Of a stretch of DNA of 64,000 bases, positions 1-10,715 are shown piece after piece. Numbering within the stretch: the first letter of the stretch is position 1; the number at the start of each line of letters is the position of its first letter. The DNA is from Vesta saturnalis (Eukaryota > Arthropoda > Insecta > Coleoptera > Lampyridae). The translations under genes and the position numbers were made by a program. Below the pieces are notes generated by a model. It had not been told where the DNA came from, made no database searches, and was given only the letters and a program-made list of their open reading frames with translations. Location of the stretch: assembly GCA_036346205.1 (NCBI GenBank), contig JARFJB010001167.1, positions 208,501 through 272,500 on the forward strand, in the 5' to 3' direction.

Positions 1-95
1 GACAGGTATAGGGCTTCGCAACTTGGTGTCGGACCTTCGCCCCCTTGTCGTGGTCCCCTTGGCGGAATTTGTATTACAGTTTCTACATTCTGCTT
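1..95 (+). repeat. GCTTCGG-type interspersed repeat module
   Basis: This stretch contains 'gggcttcgcaacttg...cccccttgtcgtgg...ggcggaatttg'. It is a diverged copy of the module seen at 22.9-23.6 kb and 38.9-39.2 kb ('cttcggaacttg...cccttgtt...tatggcgg...tttgaaatag'). It is non-coding, and the left end lies outside the window. Confidence 0.5.
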
Positions 96-107
96 GATTA
101 TGGCAGA

Positions 108-135
108 CGTTAGGGCCCTAAAAGGGGCCCTAACG
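108..135. repeat. 11-bp perfect inverted repeat (hairpin)
   Basis: The arm cgttagggccc at 108-118 is followed by a 6-nt spacer and its exact reverse complement at 125-135. It is a GC-rich stem in AT-rich surroundings, lying between two interspersed repeats. Its function is unknown. Confidence 0.7.
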
Positions 136-164
136 GTTACTTGCAGGGCAGGTATAGGGCACCT

Positions 165-235
165 CATGCAAGGTAGACGGTAACGGAAATCGAACCCATT
201 ACCTTCCGAATGCTAGGCAGGTTGTATCCACAAAA
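165..235 (-). repeat. tRNA-derived SINE remnant (B box only)
   Basis: The minus strand reads GGTTCGATTTCC at 196-185, a good match to a Pol III B box, inside a tRNA 3'-half-like context. No A box at the right distance was found, so this is a SINE fragment rather than a working tRNA gene. Confidence 0.35.
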
Positions 236-330
236 ATTTCTAATGCGTTTTAGAAATACACACTAATTAGGGAGTTACATAAAAGGCGAATGGTCTTTGA
301 AATACAATTATGATGTTTAGATGTTGATTT
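226..330. repeat. interspersed repeat family 1, copy 1
   Basis: Contains 'tttctaatgcgttttagaaa' followed by a diverged 'gaatggtctttgaaatac'. The same block occurs at 25,850-26,040 and 56,960-57,150. The segment gcgttttagaaaacgc is palindromic in the 57-kb copy. No coding potential. Confidence 0.7.
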
Positions 331-1110
331 GAAAGCAGTTTTTACCAACATTGTATATATAGAAATAAGATTTAAAATTGAAGTCTAAAATGTTAATTTG
401 GATTAGCTTACACGTTGAAAAAACCAACTTCTAGTATATATATTTATAACCAAACTTGAAATCAGGCCTCTGTACTATTTTACATACAAGTGCTGTCTTA
501 TCGGAAATATTCATTACATGTTATGTCCTTATCGCCCTATACGATAATTATCGTATAATAGCAGTCACTAGTATACTCGAACGTTTTAAGCTTATTAAGA
601 TAATTACTATTTAAATCTAAATCGTCATTTTGAAACTATCCTCTGTCAAACAAGCCTTAGATTTATAAACAAGTTTCAAGAATTCATTTCAACCCGATTA
701 TCTTATTCGGCTTATCAGTATGCTGACCAGTTTCAGCGAAAGTCAAAGATGTTGATGTCAAGTAAATCCATAAATAGATTTTAATTACTCCCCAATTATC
801 AAATTTCTAAGTAATATCAAAAATGGTCTGAAAGCACTTTCCATCAAAAGATGTTACATATAGAAACAAGATTTAAAATTCAAGTCTAATATGTTGGTTT
901 GAAACTAGCCACTGTCAAAAGAGCCTTAGCTTTATAAACAAGTTTCAAGAATTCATTTCAACCTGCTCACCTTAGTTGACTTATCAGCTTCTGCCGACAA
1001 ACATATTTCCAGAATTCGTTTCAAACCGATCACCTTATTCGACTTATCAGTATGCTGACCTAAAACAAGTTTCAGTTAGTCAGATGGTCCTAGCTAAAAT
1101 ATAATGAAAG
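331..1110. repeat. diverged tandem copies of a ~120-bp repeat (family 2)
   Basis: Units carrying 'tttgaaact', 'ctgtcaaa', 'gccttag(a/c)tttataaac', 'aagtttcaagaattcattt' and 'gacttatcag' recur near 600-720, 840-990 and 1,000-1,080. One more copy is at 1,730-1,860 and one at 24,660-24,800. The small open frames on either strand look accidental. Confidence 0.6.
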
Positions 1111-2640
1111 TCTAAGATGTTGATATGAAACAAAAAAATTCGCTGCGTAAATAAGACGGCTGAAAGCCAAAAAAAAAGTACACGGAAGTAAAATGACGAC
1201 CAGTTGGCCGAAATCCAGAAAGGCACTCAGAAACAAGATGGCGCAAGCAAGTAAGATGACGGAAAGCCAAAAAGAACACCCGATTGTTAGAAATGCGTTT
1301 AGCATAGGCAAATTTTCAAGGTGTCACCCCCACGGAAAAAGGCCACGCCTGACCAAAATGTCTTTCCAAGGTACCGGTTATACCCAGCATCAGCCAAAGT
1401 GTACCCTAGATACTGCTGCAGTCCTCAATACAAGATGCTGGTCAAAACCGGGCAAAGTTACAGTTTTAAACAGCACAGGGATCTGAGCACAGTTTCTAGC
1501 ATCAGATTAGACAGTTTAAGATTGTCCTAAACCCTATTTACGTCTGAGTTGGTTATCAACCAGTACAGCTTGTTCAAGATGCAGGATGCAGTTGACTTTC
1601 ATTTCCAGTTTTGATAATACGCTTCATTTTTTATTTTATCAGGTCTGCGAATACGTTTAGAAGCAAATCAATAAACAGGTTTTAATTACTTCCAAATTAG
1701 TAAAGCGTTAAGTAATATCCGAAACGAGTTTAATATGGTGATCTAAAACTATTGTCTATCAAAACACCTTGGATATAGAAGCAAGACTAGAAAAGTCTGA
1801 TATATTTATTTGAAACTAATCTCTGTCAAAAGGGTCTTAGATTTATAAACAAGTTTGAACACACAAAGTCCTTATGGAAAATGACAAATGCCTGGGTGCA
1901 ACTGAAATCAACATCTTAAACTTGCAACTTGAATGTTGTATCGATAAAAAATACAGCAAATGTGCAACTGTCCCACACAAACTCCTTATTGAAAATGGTC
2001 AAACGCCTGGCGGCAATATGGTCTTAGCACCTTTGTTCGAATCACCAAATCAGCATTTGAAATCAACATATCAGACTTGCAACTTGAAGCTTATTTCGCC
2101 AAAATACAGCAATTGCCGTATCAGTAATTGTGATTCTAAACTGAAAATATATAATAGGATTCTTCCGTTGACGGGTTACATGAAGGGGTTTCTAGACAAT
2201 TAATCTAAGGTAGTGATTATAATTAACATCTTACGCTATGTATTTATTCACTTACATTGATTGTCTAATTAATTTGGTTTGCAGTAGCTAATGCTCAGAT
2301 ATTTCAAATTTTATCCATTACAATTGCATGAAACTCCCATTAGTTTTAAAAATATTCCATTAGTTGAGATTCCGCTGTTTTTCTTGCTTGTTTGACGTAT
2401 TTGCAGCGGCTTGTTAGTTTATTTTGTTTCGGGGTTGCGTGTTTCTGTTGTTTACTTATTTATAGGTTTTACAGTGTTTGTACTGTTACATACTTTATTT
2501 GTTACGTCAATTTCTTGAGCTGTTTGGTGTTGCGTTTATTCTTTTGCAACCTTCATAGAACATCATAAATTTCTAGATCCCATTTTAAACTTTTTATCTT
2601 TAACAGTCGTCTATTTGTGCAGCAGCTGTTTTAGGCATGG
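1111..2640. other. no recognisable gene; degenerate repeats
   Basis: AT-rich sequence with short unsupported open frames. It includes a family-2 unit at 1,730-1,860. Around 1,870-2,110 there is a degenerate direct repeat: 'gaaatcaacat' plus 'acttgcaacttgaa' appears near 1,905 and again near 2,060. No conserved domain was seen in any frame. Confidence 0.5.
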
Positions 2641-3084
2641 CTTCTCGCATCTTTAGTGAATGTCTTTTGAACCACAACGATTTTATACCCGCGTAATGTG
2701 AAAGTTGACCTCGAGGAAAACTTGTTATGCGCTGCTAGGACAAGTTTTGGAACCTTAGCGGTATTCTATGAGTTGGTATGGAGTCCCAGTATCAGAATAC
2801 TACTTTCAAATTGCATTGTGGATATGACCCCAGGACAAATTTTGGAAGCCTAATGGTGTCTTATGAGTTGATATGGAGCTCTAGTGTTAGAATGGTTTTT
2901 CAAATTTTAAGTTTTCGCTTCATAACAATTGCAGAAATCTACATCTACTTTCAAAATATACCAATAGATGAAGCCACGTGGAATGTTGTTTAGGTTTTCC
3001 CGTTTACCGTTACTTTTAAAATATACCGCTAGGTGGTACCACTATCAGACCCTATTACAGAAATCTACAATTATCTTTTTCACA
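2640..3084 (-). repeat. GCTTCGG/GATGGCGCCAC repeat module, reverse orientation
   Basis: Carries 'aggacaagttttgga', 'tattctatgagttggtatg', 'aaaatataccgctaggtgg' and 'ctattacagaaatctac'. It matches the array at 27.6-28.2 kb in the same orientation and is the reverse of those at 22.9 kb and 38.9 kb. It abuts the mariner remnant at 3,085. Confidence 0.6.
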
Positions 3085-3840
3085 AATACATCACTAAATG
3101 GGCGTCTGGTTGTATGGCTTGTGGCGTCATCCTGTTGAAACCATTGCATTGCCTATTCAAATATAAATTTCGTGCGAAGCAAAAATGCCTGTAACGCTCT
3201 TGATTAACAGTAACTGTGTGTTGATTCCCGTCCTCAAAAAAATAAGGACCTATTATACCGTGCTCTAATACAACACACCAAATCGTAACTCGAGCACTGT
3301 GAAGTAGTTTTTTTTACAATGAAGTCAGGGTGTTCAAATCCAAGAAATCGAGTTGCTTGCCTATTGATATAACTATTTAGGGGAACGTAAGTTTCGGTTA
3401 AAAACCATACATTTTGCAAGAAATCGGTGTCTTCGTATACTAGCCTCAACACGCGTCCACAATACACTTTTCTTGAACGTTTGTCCACAGCGTTTAGTTG
3501 TCCAGTTTGAATACGATATGGATAACCTATTATGCCTTTGAACATTGTACGTGTGGGTGTTCCACTTATGTTTAATTTATACTTTATGGAGAGTGCAAAA
3601 CCTGGTCAAGGACCCGTTCTTCATTATCGTTGGTACAAACTGTTCTTTGACCACCTGAAGAACCCTTGACCTGACACAACACACTATGATTGCGACGAAA
3701 TTTCTCAACAATTGCCAACATTACGCTTTTACTGGGCACAGCTTTATCAAACTGCTCCCGATATTTTTCAAAAACTTGTTGCAAACTTGGGCCATTGGTC
3801 GGTCCACTCCCGTATGAACGCAAATAATGTTCTACTATAA
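3085..3840 (-). pseudogene. Tc1/mariner-IS630-type transposase pseudogene (copy 1)
   Basis: Minus-strand fragments read in order as an insect mariner-like transposase. The N-terminal helix-turn-helix part (3,823-3,584) contains FRSYGSG-like and VEKFRRNHSVLCQ. It is followed by VYEDTDFLQNVWF and INRQATRFLGFEHPDF (3,545-3,250). A frame-shifted stretch then reads toward GPYFF and a QQDDATSHTT-type second catalytic Asp near 3,130. The piece holding the third catalytic residue is missing: the match stops where the repeat module at 3,085 begins. There are frameshifts around 3,245 and between 3,545 and 3,584. Inactive relic; the family assignment is by recognised motifs only. Confidence 0.75.
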
Positions 3841-5129
3841 ATACCTTTTCCTCAGTTGTGATGATTAAGTCACATTATCTACAGTTCCTTCTATTCGTGC
3901 TTTTTTTTTTGCATACCTTCTTTTACTTTCATTATCCTAATTTCTTTTTTTTTTAATTTGTAATGTAGTTCATAATGCCACTCATTACCATATTTTGAAT
4001 AGTCCTTTGATCTGTCAGGAACTTACATTCCATTCTTTGAACTTTATTTTCTAAAACACACAATTATCTTTGAGATGATCCCTTGCAAAGGATTTGTTTA
4101 ACCCCTGCACCACATCGAGTTCTTTTCGTAACATATTCATTGTGCGTCGGAAACTACAGGGATGGACGATGTATACCATAATGATTCCATGTTAGCCAAC
4201 ACTAGCACAGCAACTTCCGAAAGATTTGGATTTTTATCATTGTTTTCAAATCTTTTTATATTACACTGAAGATGGTAATGTCTAACAGCATCAGTCATGT
4301 AGGCAACACATTTTGACTCATCTCTTTCTCACTACCCACTATGTATTATCACTATTTCTAGTTTTACGATTCATATTTAAACACTACAATAGCAGATCAT
4401 AAAAAACACGTGATTAATAAAGCGCGTCTGAAGTACTACTGCTGCGAGTAGCCTACTGCTGAAATATTAGAAACAGCAAGTGGTGGGAGTGTAGGTACTG
4501 TCCAAGGTTCCAGTGGTTGCTATAGGCAACAGACGCTCACATGATTTAGCAGTCTAAAAATATTGGAATATCTTAGTTTTGCATTGTACAGAACATTGTA
4601 AAAATAAATTAAAAACTATTCATATCGCTTTTTTACAAAAAATATTAGAACTTTACATTGATTGTGCAGACCTTGGATATAGATTATCCTTATTGATAAT
4701 TTGTTGTATTACTATATGGTCCTATACGTATCATTTAAGCTCTAGCCATCATTTGAGGAACAATTCTATGATATTTTTAAAAAATAATAAAACAGCAAAT
4801 TTTGCAAAAAAAATTAAACTTTGGGCGCCTTGCGCAGACTCGAGAAATAATTTTTGAGTTTTAAGATTTTACACAGTTGTAAGTGACATTACTCCACAAC
4901 TTTTGGTAAATACCCCATTGCCGATTTCAAAAAATCGCTTTTTCGTTCCACGGTAATGAATACATAATAAATACATATTTATAGGTAAAGTCCGTTTCGT
5001 GAAAGATGAGCAGTTTTAATATTTTTATGGTAGGTAATTTTAAACACTCTCTGTATGGGTTTTCTTGTGATGTACATCCCGAGAATTTAATTCGTAAAAC
5101 TATATCTTTTTACGCTGTAATGCGCGCGC
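3841..5129. other. no recognisable gene
   Basis: AT-rich non-coding sequence with poly-T runs near 3,901 and 3,946. The open frame at 4,579-4,857 has no recognisable motif and a composition expected by chance. Nothing further seen. Confidence 0.4.
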
Positions 5130-5247
5130 GCTTGTGTGTGTGTGTGTGTTTGTGTGTTTGTGTGTGTTTGTATGTTTGTGTGTGGTGTGGTGTGGTGTGG
5201 TGTGGTGTGGTGTGGTGTGGTGTGGTGTGGTGTGGTGTGTGTGGTGT

Positions 5248-5311
<64 letters not shown>

Positions 5312-5330
5312 TGTGTTTGTGTGTTTGTGA
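5130..5330 (+). repeat. (TGTGG)n and (TG)n microsatellites
   Basis: A TG-rich lead-in changes at about 5,182 to a clean TGTGG pentamer array, to about 5,245. A pure (TG)n run follows, to about 5,308. The open frames across it (poly Cys/Val) are by-products of stop-free repeats, not genes. Confidence 0.95.
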
Positions 5331-5769
5331 TTTGTGTGTTTGTGTGTTTGTGTGTTTGTGTGTTTGTGTGTTTGTGTGTTTGTGTGTTTGTGTGTTTGTG
5401 TTTGTGTGTTTGTGTATTTGTGTGTTTGTGTGTTTGAGAGTTTGTGTGTTTGTGTGTTTGTGTGTTTGTGTGTTTGTGTGTTTGTGTGTTTGTGTGTTTG
5501 TGTGTTTGTGTGTTTGTGTGTTTGTTGTGTGTTTATGTGCTTGTGTGCTTGTGAGGTTGTGTGCTTGCGTGCTTGCGTGCTTGCGTGCTTGCGTGTTTGT
5601 GTGTGTGGGATTGTGTATTTGTGTTTTTGTGTGTTTGTGTGTTCATGTCATTCTGTGCTGCTTGTGTCTGTTTGTGTCTTGTGTGTGTTCGTGTCTTTGC
5701 TGTTTGTATGTTCTGTGTGTTTGTGTGTTTGTTGTGCCTGTCGTGCGTCTGCTGTGCTGCGTGCGCTGA
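5331..5769 (+). repeat. TGTGTGTT octamer array and TG-rich transition
   Basis: An octamer TGTGTGTT repeats with few errors from about 5,331 to 5,530. It degrades through TGCTTGCG-type units (5,540-5,600) into the TCTG array. It is stop-free in all three forward frames, hence the long artefactual open frames. Confidence 0.9.
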
Positions 5770-6913
5770 TTGTCTGTCTGTCTGTCTGCGTGCGTGCGTG
5801 CCTGCCTGCTTCTGTGTATGTCTGTCTGTGTGTCTCTCTGTCTGTATGTCTGTCTGTCTGTCTGTCTGTATGTCTGTCTGTCTGTATGTCTGTCTGTCTG
5901 CCTGCCTGCCTGTCTGAATGTCTGTCTGTCTGTCTGTGTCTGCCTGCCTGTCTGCCTGTCGTCTGTCTGTCTGTCTACCTGTCTACCTGCCTGCCTGTCT
6001 GTCTATCTGTCTATCTGCCTGCCTCTCGGTCTGCCTGCCTGTCTGTCTGTCTGTCTGCCTGCCTGCCTGTCTGTCGGTCTGTCTGTCTGTCTGTATGTCT
6101 GTCTGTATGTCTGTATGTCTGTCTGTCTGTGTGCCTGTCTGTCTGTGTCTGTGTCTGTCTGTCTGTCTCTCTGTCAGCCTGCCTGTCTGCCTGCCTGTCT
6201 GTCTGTATGTCTGCCTGTCTGTCTATCTATCTGTCTGCCTGCCTGTCGGCCTGCCTGCCTTCCTGTCTGTTTGTCTGCCTGTCTGTCTGTCTGTCGGTCT
6301 TTGTGTCTGTGTGTCTGTCTGCCTGTGTGTCTATGTGTATGTCTGTCTGCCTGCCTGTCTGTCCGTCTATATGTCTGTCTGCCTGTCTGCCTGCCTGCAT
6401 GCCTGTCTGTCTGTCTGTCTGCCTGCCTGTCGGTCTGCCTGCCTTCCTGTCTGTCTGTCTGTCTGTCTGCCTGTCGGTCTGTCTGTCTATCTGTCTGTCT
6501 GTGTGTCTGTGTCCCTGCCTGGCTGCCTGTCTGTCTATCTGCCTGCCTTCCTGTCTGTCTGTCTGTCTGTCTGTTGTCCTGTGCTGTATGTATGTTGTGT
6601 CTGTCTGTCATGTTGTCTGTCTGTGTGTCTGTCTGTGCTGTCTGTCTATTTTCTGTCTGTCAGTCTGCCTGTCTGTCTGTCTGTCTCCTTGTCTGTCTAT
6701 CTGTCTGTCTGCCTGCCTGTCGGTCTGCCTGCTTTCCTGTCTGTCTGTCTATCTCTCTGTTAGCCTGCCTGCCTGCCTGTCTGTCTGTCTGCCTGTCTGT
6801 CTGTCTATTTGTCTGTCTGCCTGCCTGTCTGTCTGCCTGTCTGTCTGTCTATTTGTCTACCTGCCTGCCTGTCGGTCTGCCTGCCTTCCTGTCTGTTTGT
6901 CTGCCTGTCTGTG

Positions 6914-6946
<33 letters not shown>

Positions 6947-7073
6947 GCCTGTCTGCCTGCCTGCATGTCTGCCTGCCTGTCTGTCTATTTGTCTGTCTGC
7001 CTGCCTGTCTGTCTGCCTGTCTGTCTATTTGTCTGTCTGCCTGCCTGTCGGTCTGCCTGCCTTCCTGTCTGTG

Positions 7074-7110
<37 letters not shown>

Positions 7111-7237
7111 GTCTGTCTGTCTGCCTGCCTTCCTGCCTGTTTGTATGTCTGTCTGTGTGTCTGTCTATCTGTCTGTCTGCCCGCCTGCATGCATGTCTGT
7201 CTGTCTGTCTGCCTGCCTGTCGGTCTGCCTGCCTTCC

Positions 7238-7278
<41 letters not shown>

Positions 7279-7560
7279 GCCTGTCTGTCTGCCTGTATGC
7301 TTGTCTGCCTGCCTGGCTGTCTGTCTGCCCGTCGGTCTGTCTGTCTGTGTATCTGTGTTCCTGCCTGCCTGTCTGCCTGTCTGTTTGTCTATCAGTCTGT
7401 CTCTGTCTTTCTGTCTACCTGTCTGTGTGTCTGTCTGTCGGTCTGTGTATCTGTCTGCCTGCCTGTCTGTGTGTCTGTCTGCCTGCCTGCCTGTCTATCT
7501 ATATATCTGTCTGTCTGTCGATCTGTCTGTCGATCTGTCTGTTTGTCTGTGGGCCTGTGT
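5770..7560 (+). repeat. (TCTG)n / (CCTG)n tetranucleotide array with higher-order pattern
   Basis: About 1.8 kb of TCTG with CCTG, TATC, TCGG and TTCC variants. The landmark 'gcctgtcggtctgcctgcc' or a close variant recurs at 6,241, 6,425, 6,715, 6,867, 7,043 and 7,215, with a weaker one at 6,021. Spacings run from 152 to 290 bp and several lie at 172-184 bp. Open frames of up to 768 codons are stop-free repeat artefacts. The run is interrupted near 6,575-6,650 by less regular TG-rich sequence. Confidence 0.95.
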
Positions 7561-7748
7561 GTCTGTGTATTTATGTGTTTTTGTGTGTATGTATGTGTGT
7601 GCGTGGTGCGTGCTGTGCGTGGTGGTGGTGCTGCGTGTGAGAGTGTGAGGGTGTGAGAGTGTGAGAATGTGAGTGTGTGAGAGTGTGAGAGTGTGAGAGT
7701 GTGAGTGAGAGTGTGAAAGTGTGAGTGTGAGTGTGTGATAGTGTGGGA
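7561..7748 (+). repeat. GTGTGAGA-type repeat closing the simple-sequence block
   Basis: TG-rich sequence passes into GTGTGAGA/GTGTGAGT units from about 7,633, ending abruptly at about 7,748 in unique AT-rich DNA. Confidence 0.85.
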
Positions 7749-8089
7749 GATGTTGCTAAAATTAATAAAAATAAGAAACTTGCAAAAAATACTACTTGAA
7801 AGTTAAATAGAATAAAAAAAAGAAAAACAAAAGGCTTTGGTTATAGGTATTACAGTATATATTATATACCCACAGATATGCACATTAAATCTATGTGAGA
7901 TAGAATACAAAACAAACTAAAAGCACTGATTCCATACATGCGTCTTTTTAGTAGGTTAGCATCACTGACACATTTAATTGCTACTGTCAACGGGAATTGA
8001 AAATCAGTGTTTTTGCAAGTCCAACACAATACTCATGTATTCTACTGAAAAAAAATACAGATTATTAAGTGGTATTATTCAGGAAGCAC

Positions 8090-8940
8090 TGCAAAAGAAA
8101 TAATGGGCAGGTTTGCTTTTTCCTTTAAAAAGAGGCCAATTCCATCAGAAAGTGCGGTTATGCGTACTGTTTGTAAATTTAAAAGATGTTTAAATAATTG
8201 TAGAAAATGCAATAGCATTGATGGTAATCATGGTGGGCATCCTGGTCGTAACTTAAACGAAGAGAGCGAACTCCAAGAAAATGCATTGTGAGTTTAGCAG
8301 AAACTAATTTCCCGTGAAATAGTACAAAAATTGCTGAAGAAATAAATATTGAACCAAGTACAGTTCGCAATATATTGAAAAGGAATAAATACCGTTGCTA
8401 TAAGTTGCAAACTACACAAGACATTTTTCCAGAAGATCATCAAAAGCGTATGAAATTTGTGAAGATGTGATGAATCAGGCTAATGAAAACGAAAAATGTA
8501 TTGAAAATATTTTGTTTACCGACGAGTGTTCTTTTAACTTACATGGCCATCACAATCCGTCTGTCGCTGTTGGTTACTCTCGGGAAAACAAACACATTAG
8601 TATTCCTTACCGGACACAATATTGGTCCATTTTTTATCAACAGAAACTTGAATGCGGGCATATATTTAGAACTGTGAGAAACCAGATAGTTCCAGCTGTT
8701 CAACGCCTCAATATAAGTTTTGATGACATTTGGTATCAAGAAGATGGCTGTCCTGCTCATACTGCAATAAGAGTTCAACAGTTTTTGGGAACTACGTTCC
8801 CTAACCGTATTATTAGTGGAAAAGGTACTATTAAATATCCTCCTCACTCACCTGATATCGCGCCGAACGACTTTTTTGTTTGGGGATGCATATTCCAGCA
8901 AATTTATTGCACAGGTTGTAAAATTTACAAAAAAGGATGA
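8090..8940 (+). pseudogene. Tc1/mariner-type transposase pseudogene (copy 2)
   Basis: The N-terminal HTH part (8,103-8,460) reads in pieces: HPGRNLNEES, then NIEPSTVRNILKRNKY and FPEDHQKRMKF. It contains stops and frame changes near 8,290 and 8,468. The catalytic half is one open frame (8,467-8,940) with FTDECSFNLHGHHN, YQEDGCPAHTAIRVQQFL and PPHSPDIAPNDFFVWG. The three acidic positions typical of the family (TDE, EDG, PND) are therefore all present. The end is truncated soon after FVWG, and about 60 bp later an (AT)n tract begins. Probably dead because the N-terminal half is broken. Confidence 0.85.
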
Positions 8941-8996
8941 AATAAGGTTGTGTTGTGGTTATTAGTTCACCCCAAATATTATTCATACTTTTAATG

Positions 8997-8998
<2 letters not shown>

Positions 8999-9056
<58 letters not shown>
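8999..9056. repeat. (AT)n microsatellite
   Basis: About 29 uninterrupted AT units. One of five (TA)n tracts in the window; it lies just after the mariner copy 2 remnant. Confidence 0.98.
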
Positions 9057-9058
<2 letters not shown>

Positions 9059-9718
9059 TCAAATCAAGTTATAAAGTAGATAATCTAAATACTAATGTTA
9101 GTAAATCTGGATTAATTTAAATTAAAATTAATGCTTAGAAATGAAATATCTGCAGTATGTTTACATTTTGATTGTCACTGCTTTCAAATTTGGTTGTACA
9201 ATAATTCTTGAAATGTAAATATAACAGGGTTTTGATACTTGTTGATCCCATTGATGTAAATTCCTTTGGAAAGCAACCAAACTTGCTTGTTTAAACGGGT
9301 TAAGGTACCATTTGTTTATAATTCTTCTGCATAGCAATAAACTTTTACTGCGTCATCCACGATCAATTGAAACGTATAGCGTACCATTAACGGCAAACTT
9401 AGTTGTACAATGAAAATAGGCCAAAAGGAAAAGTTACCGTAAAAATTAAAGTGCCTAAAAAAGGTAAACATCTCAAACAATGTAAAATAGGTTCAAATAG
9501 CTCTTACTGTAGAAACTATACAGCACTTTGCAACAAAATATTTAAGAGAACAAAATGGATGCTATTCTTACTTTTAATCATATACCCAAAAACGATGCTA
9601 ATGAAATCATTGCGCATGACTTGCCCGAACTGTAAGTGCAAACAGTACGAATATAATTTTAATGCATATTTATCAGCCAATAAGGTATGCAATTTACATG
9701 ACACGAAAATGAACGAAG
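9057..9718. other. no recognisable gene
   Basis: AT-rich sequence. The open frame at 9,403-9,768 has a Lys-rich composition and a C-x2-C-x-C stretch (CPNCKC) but no domain I recognise. It may be repeat-derived. Confidence 0.35.
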
Positions 9719-9935
9719 TTGCCTACATTTATTGCAAATTTGAACATAAAAAGTGTTACAAGACATAAACGTGCTAACAATTTGGACGAACTTCGTGTCA
9801 AAATTACAGACTCTTTAAACAGCATCACCAAGAAAACACCCGAACTGAATTTTATCACAGATTTGGTTACTGTCTTGCGCAAGGTAGAGGTCTTTTCGAA
9901 AATCTTAGTTTTGAAAAAACTCAAAGTGAGAACTC
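9719..9935 (+). pseudogene. possible C-terminal fragment of a mariner-type transposase
   Basis: The frame reads ANNLDELRVKITDSLNSIT, resembling the 'NLDELR...IT' tail of insect mariner-like transposases. After a frame change near 9,880 it reads QGRGLFENLS, resembling the usual 'G..FE.L' ending. There is no catalytic core, so this is a relic. It may belong to copy 2, displaced by the (AT)n tract, but I cannot show that. Confidence 0.45.
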
Positions 9936-10015
9936 AGGAACACAAGAACAACAATCAGATACTATCTTCAGATGTTAATAACATTACAATAGGATCAAAG
10001 TTTATTAAACATTAA

Positions 10016-10489
10016 AACTACAAATTAAAATTTTCGATAACAGAACAGACAAAATATAGAAAAATTGTTTATTTTTTTACATTTTATAGTTTATTTCTTA
10101 AAGTTAAACGTGATAGTTACAACTAATTTCAAAGACAAAAATGTGCCTAAACAGATATGTGAGGCTTTGCCGTTGCTTTTATATAAAACCAAAATAATTC
10201 TAAAAAAAATACCTTAATGTTAACTTCCATTTACAAATCAAATCAAACAGTATATTAACACATAATGATTATAACACAAAAATGAATAAATTTTCTGATG
10301 ACCCAATTATTTTCAATTTAAAACAAATGTAAAGCAACGATCAAAACCTGGTTAGGCAAAAACACCTATAAATGTGATGTAACAGATATTCTCTCACTGA
10401 TGAACTGATTACACAAGCAAAGCAAACCACTCAGGTCAAAAGGTGCTTCTGATTCTAACCCAACTTATAATCATGTCAAATTCCTAGCG
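10016..10489. other. no recognisable gene
   Basis: AT-rich 3' flank of zinc-finger copy A. No open frame or domain seen. Confidence 0.4.
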
Positions 10490-10715
10490 GAAATTTCTAT
10501 AAACATAACTAAATAATTTGACATGTTTCATAAGATGAATTTTTAAATTACCTTTCTAAAGTGTTGCATAATCACAGTGGTCTCATTTGTGTTGATAACA
10601 GTGTTCTTTAAGATGAATATTTAAATTTCCTTCATAATGTGTGGCACAGTTACATTAGTCGTATTTCATTGCATAGCTGCAAGACTGTCTTGTAAGATGA
10701 ATTGTAAAGTTATCT
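10490..10715 (-). pseudogene. decayed zinc fingers downstream of copy A
   Basis: Minus-strand sequence past the stop still carries finger pieces. For example, near 10,600-10,530 a frame reads DHCDYATL, then a stop, then KGNLKIHLMKH. Frame shifts and stops interrupt the 84-bp rhythm. It shows that the ancestral array was longer than the present open frame. Confidence 0.75.

Noticed and set aside
108..135. Rho-independent-terminator-like hairpin at 108-135, and similarly the aaagccc/gggctttt stem at 29.4 kb
   Set aside because: The sequence is clearly eukaryotic, and neither hairpin follows a gene. They are treated as inverted repeats.
1193..2203. Several 70-110-codon open frames
   Set aside because: They overlap degenerate repeats, have no recognisable domain and lack codon bias.
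5334..7656. Open frames of up to 768 codons (Cys/Leu/Ser/Val repeats) on the plus strand, and Arg/Gln/Thr/Asp repeats on the minus strand
   Set aside because: They exist only because TG/TCTG repeats contain no stop codons. No start context, domain or non-repeat sequence supports a protein.
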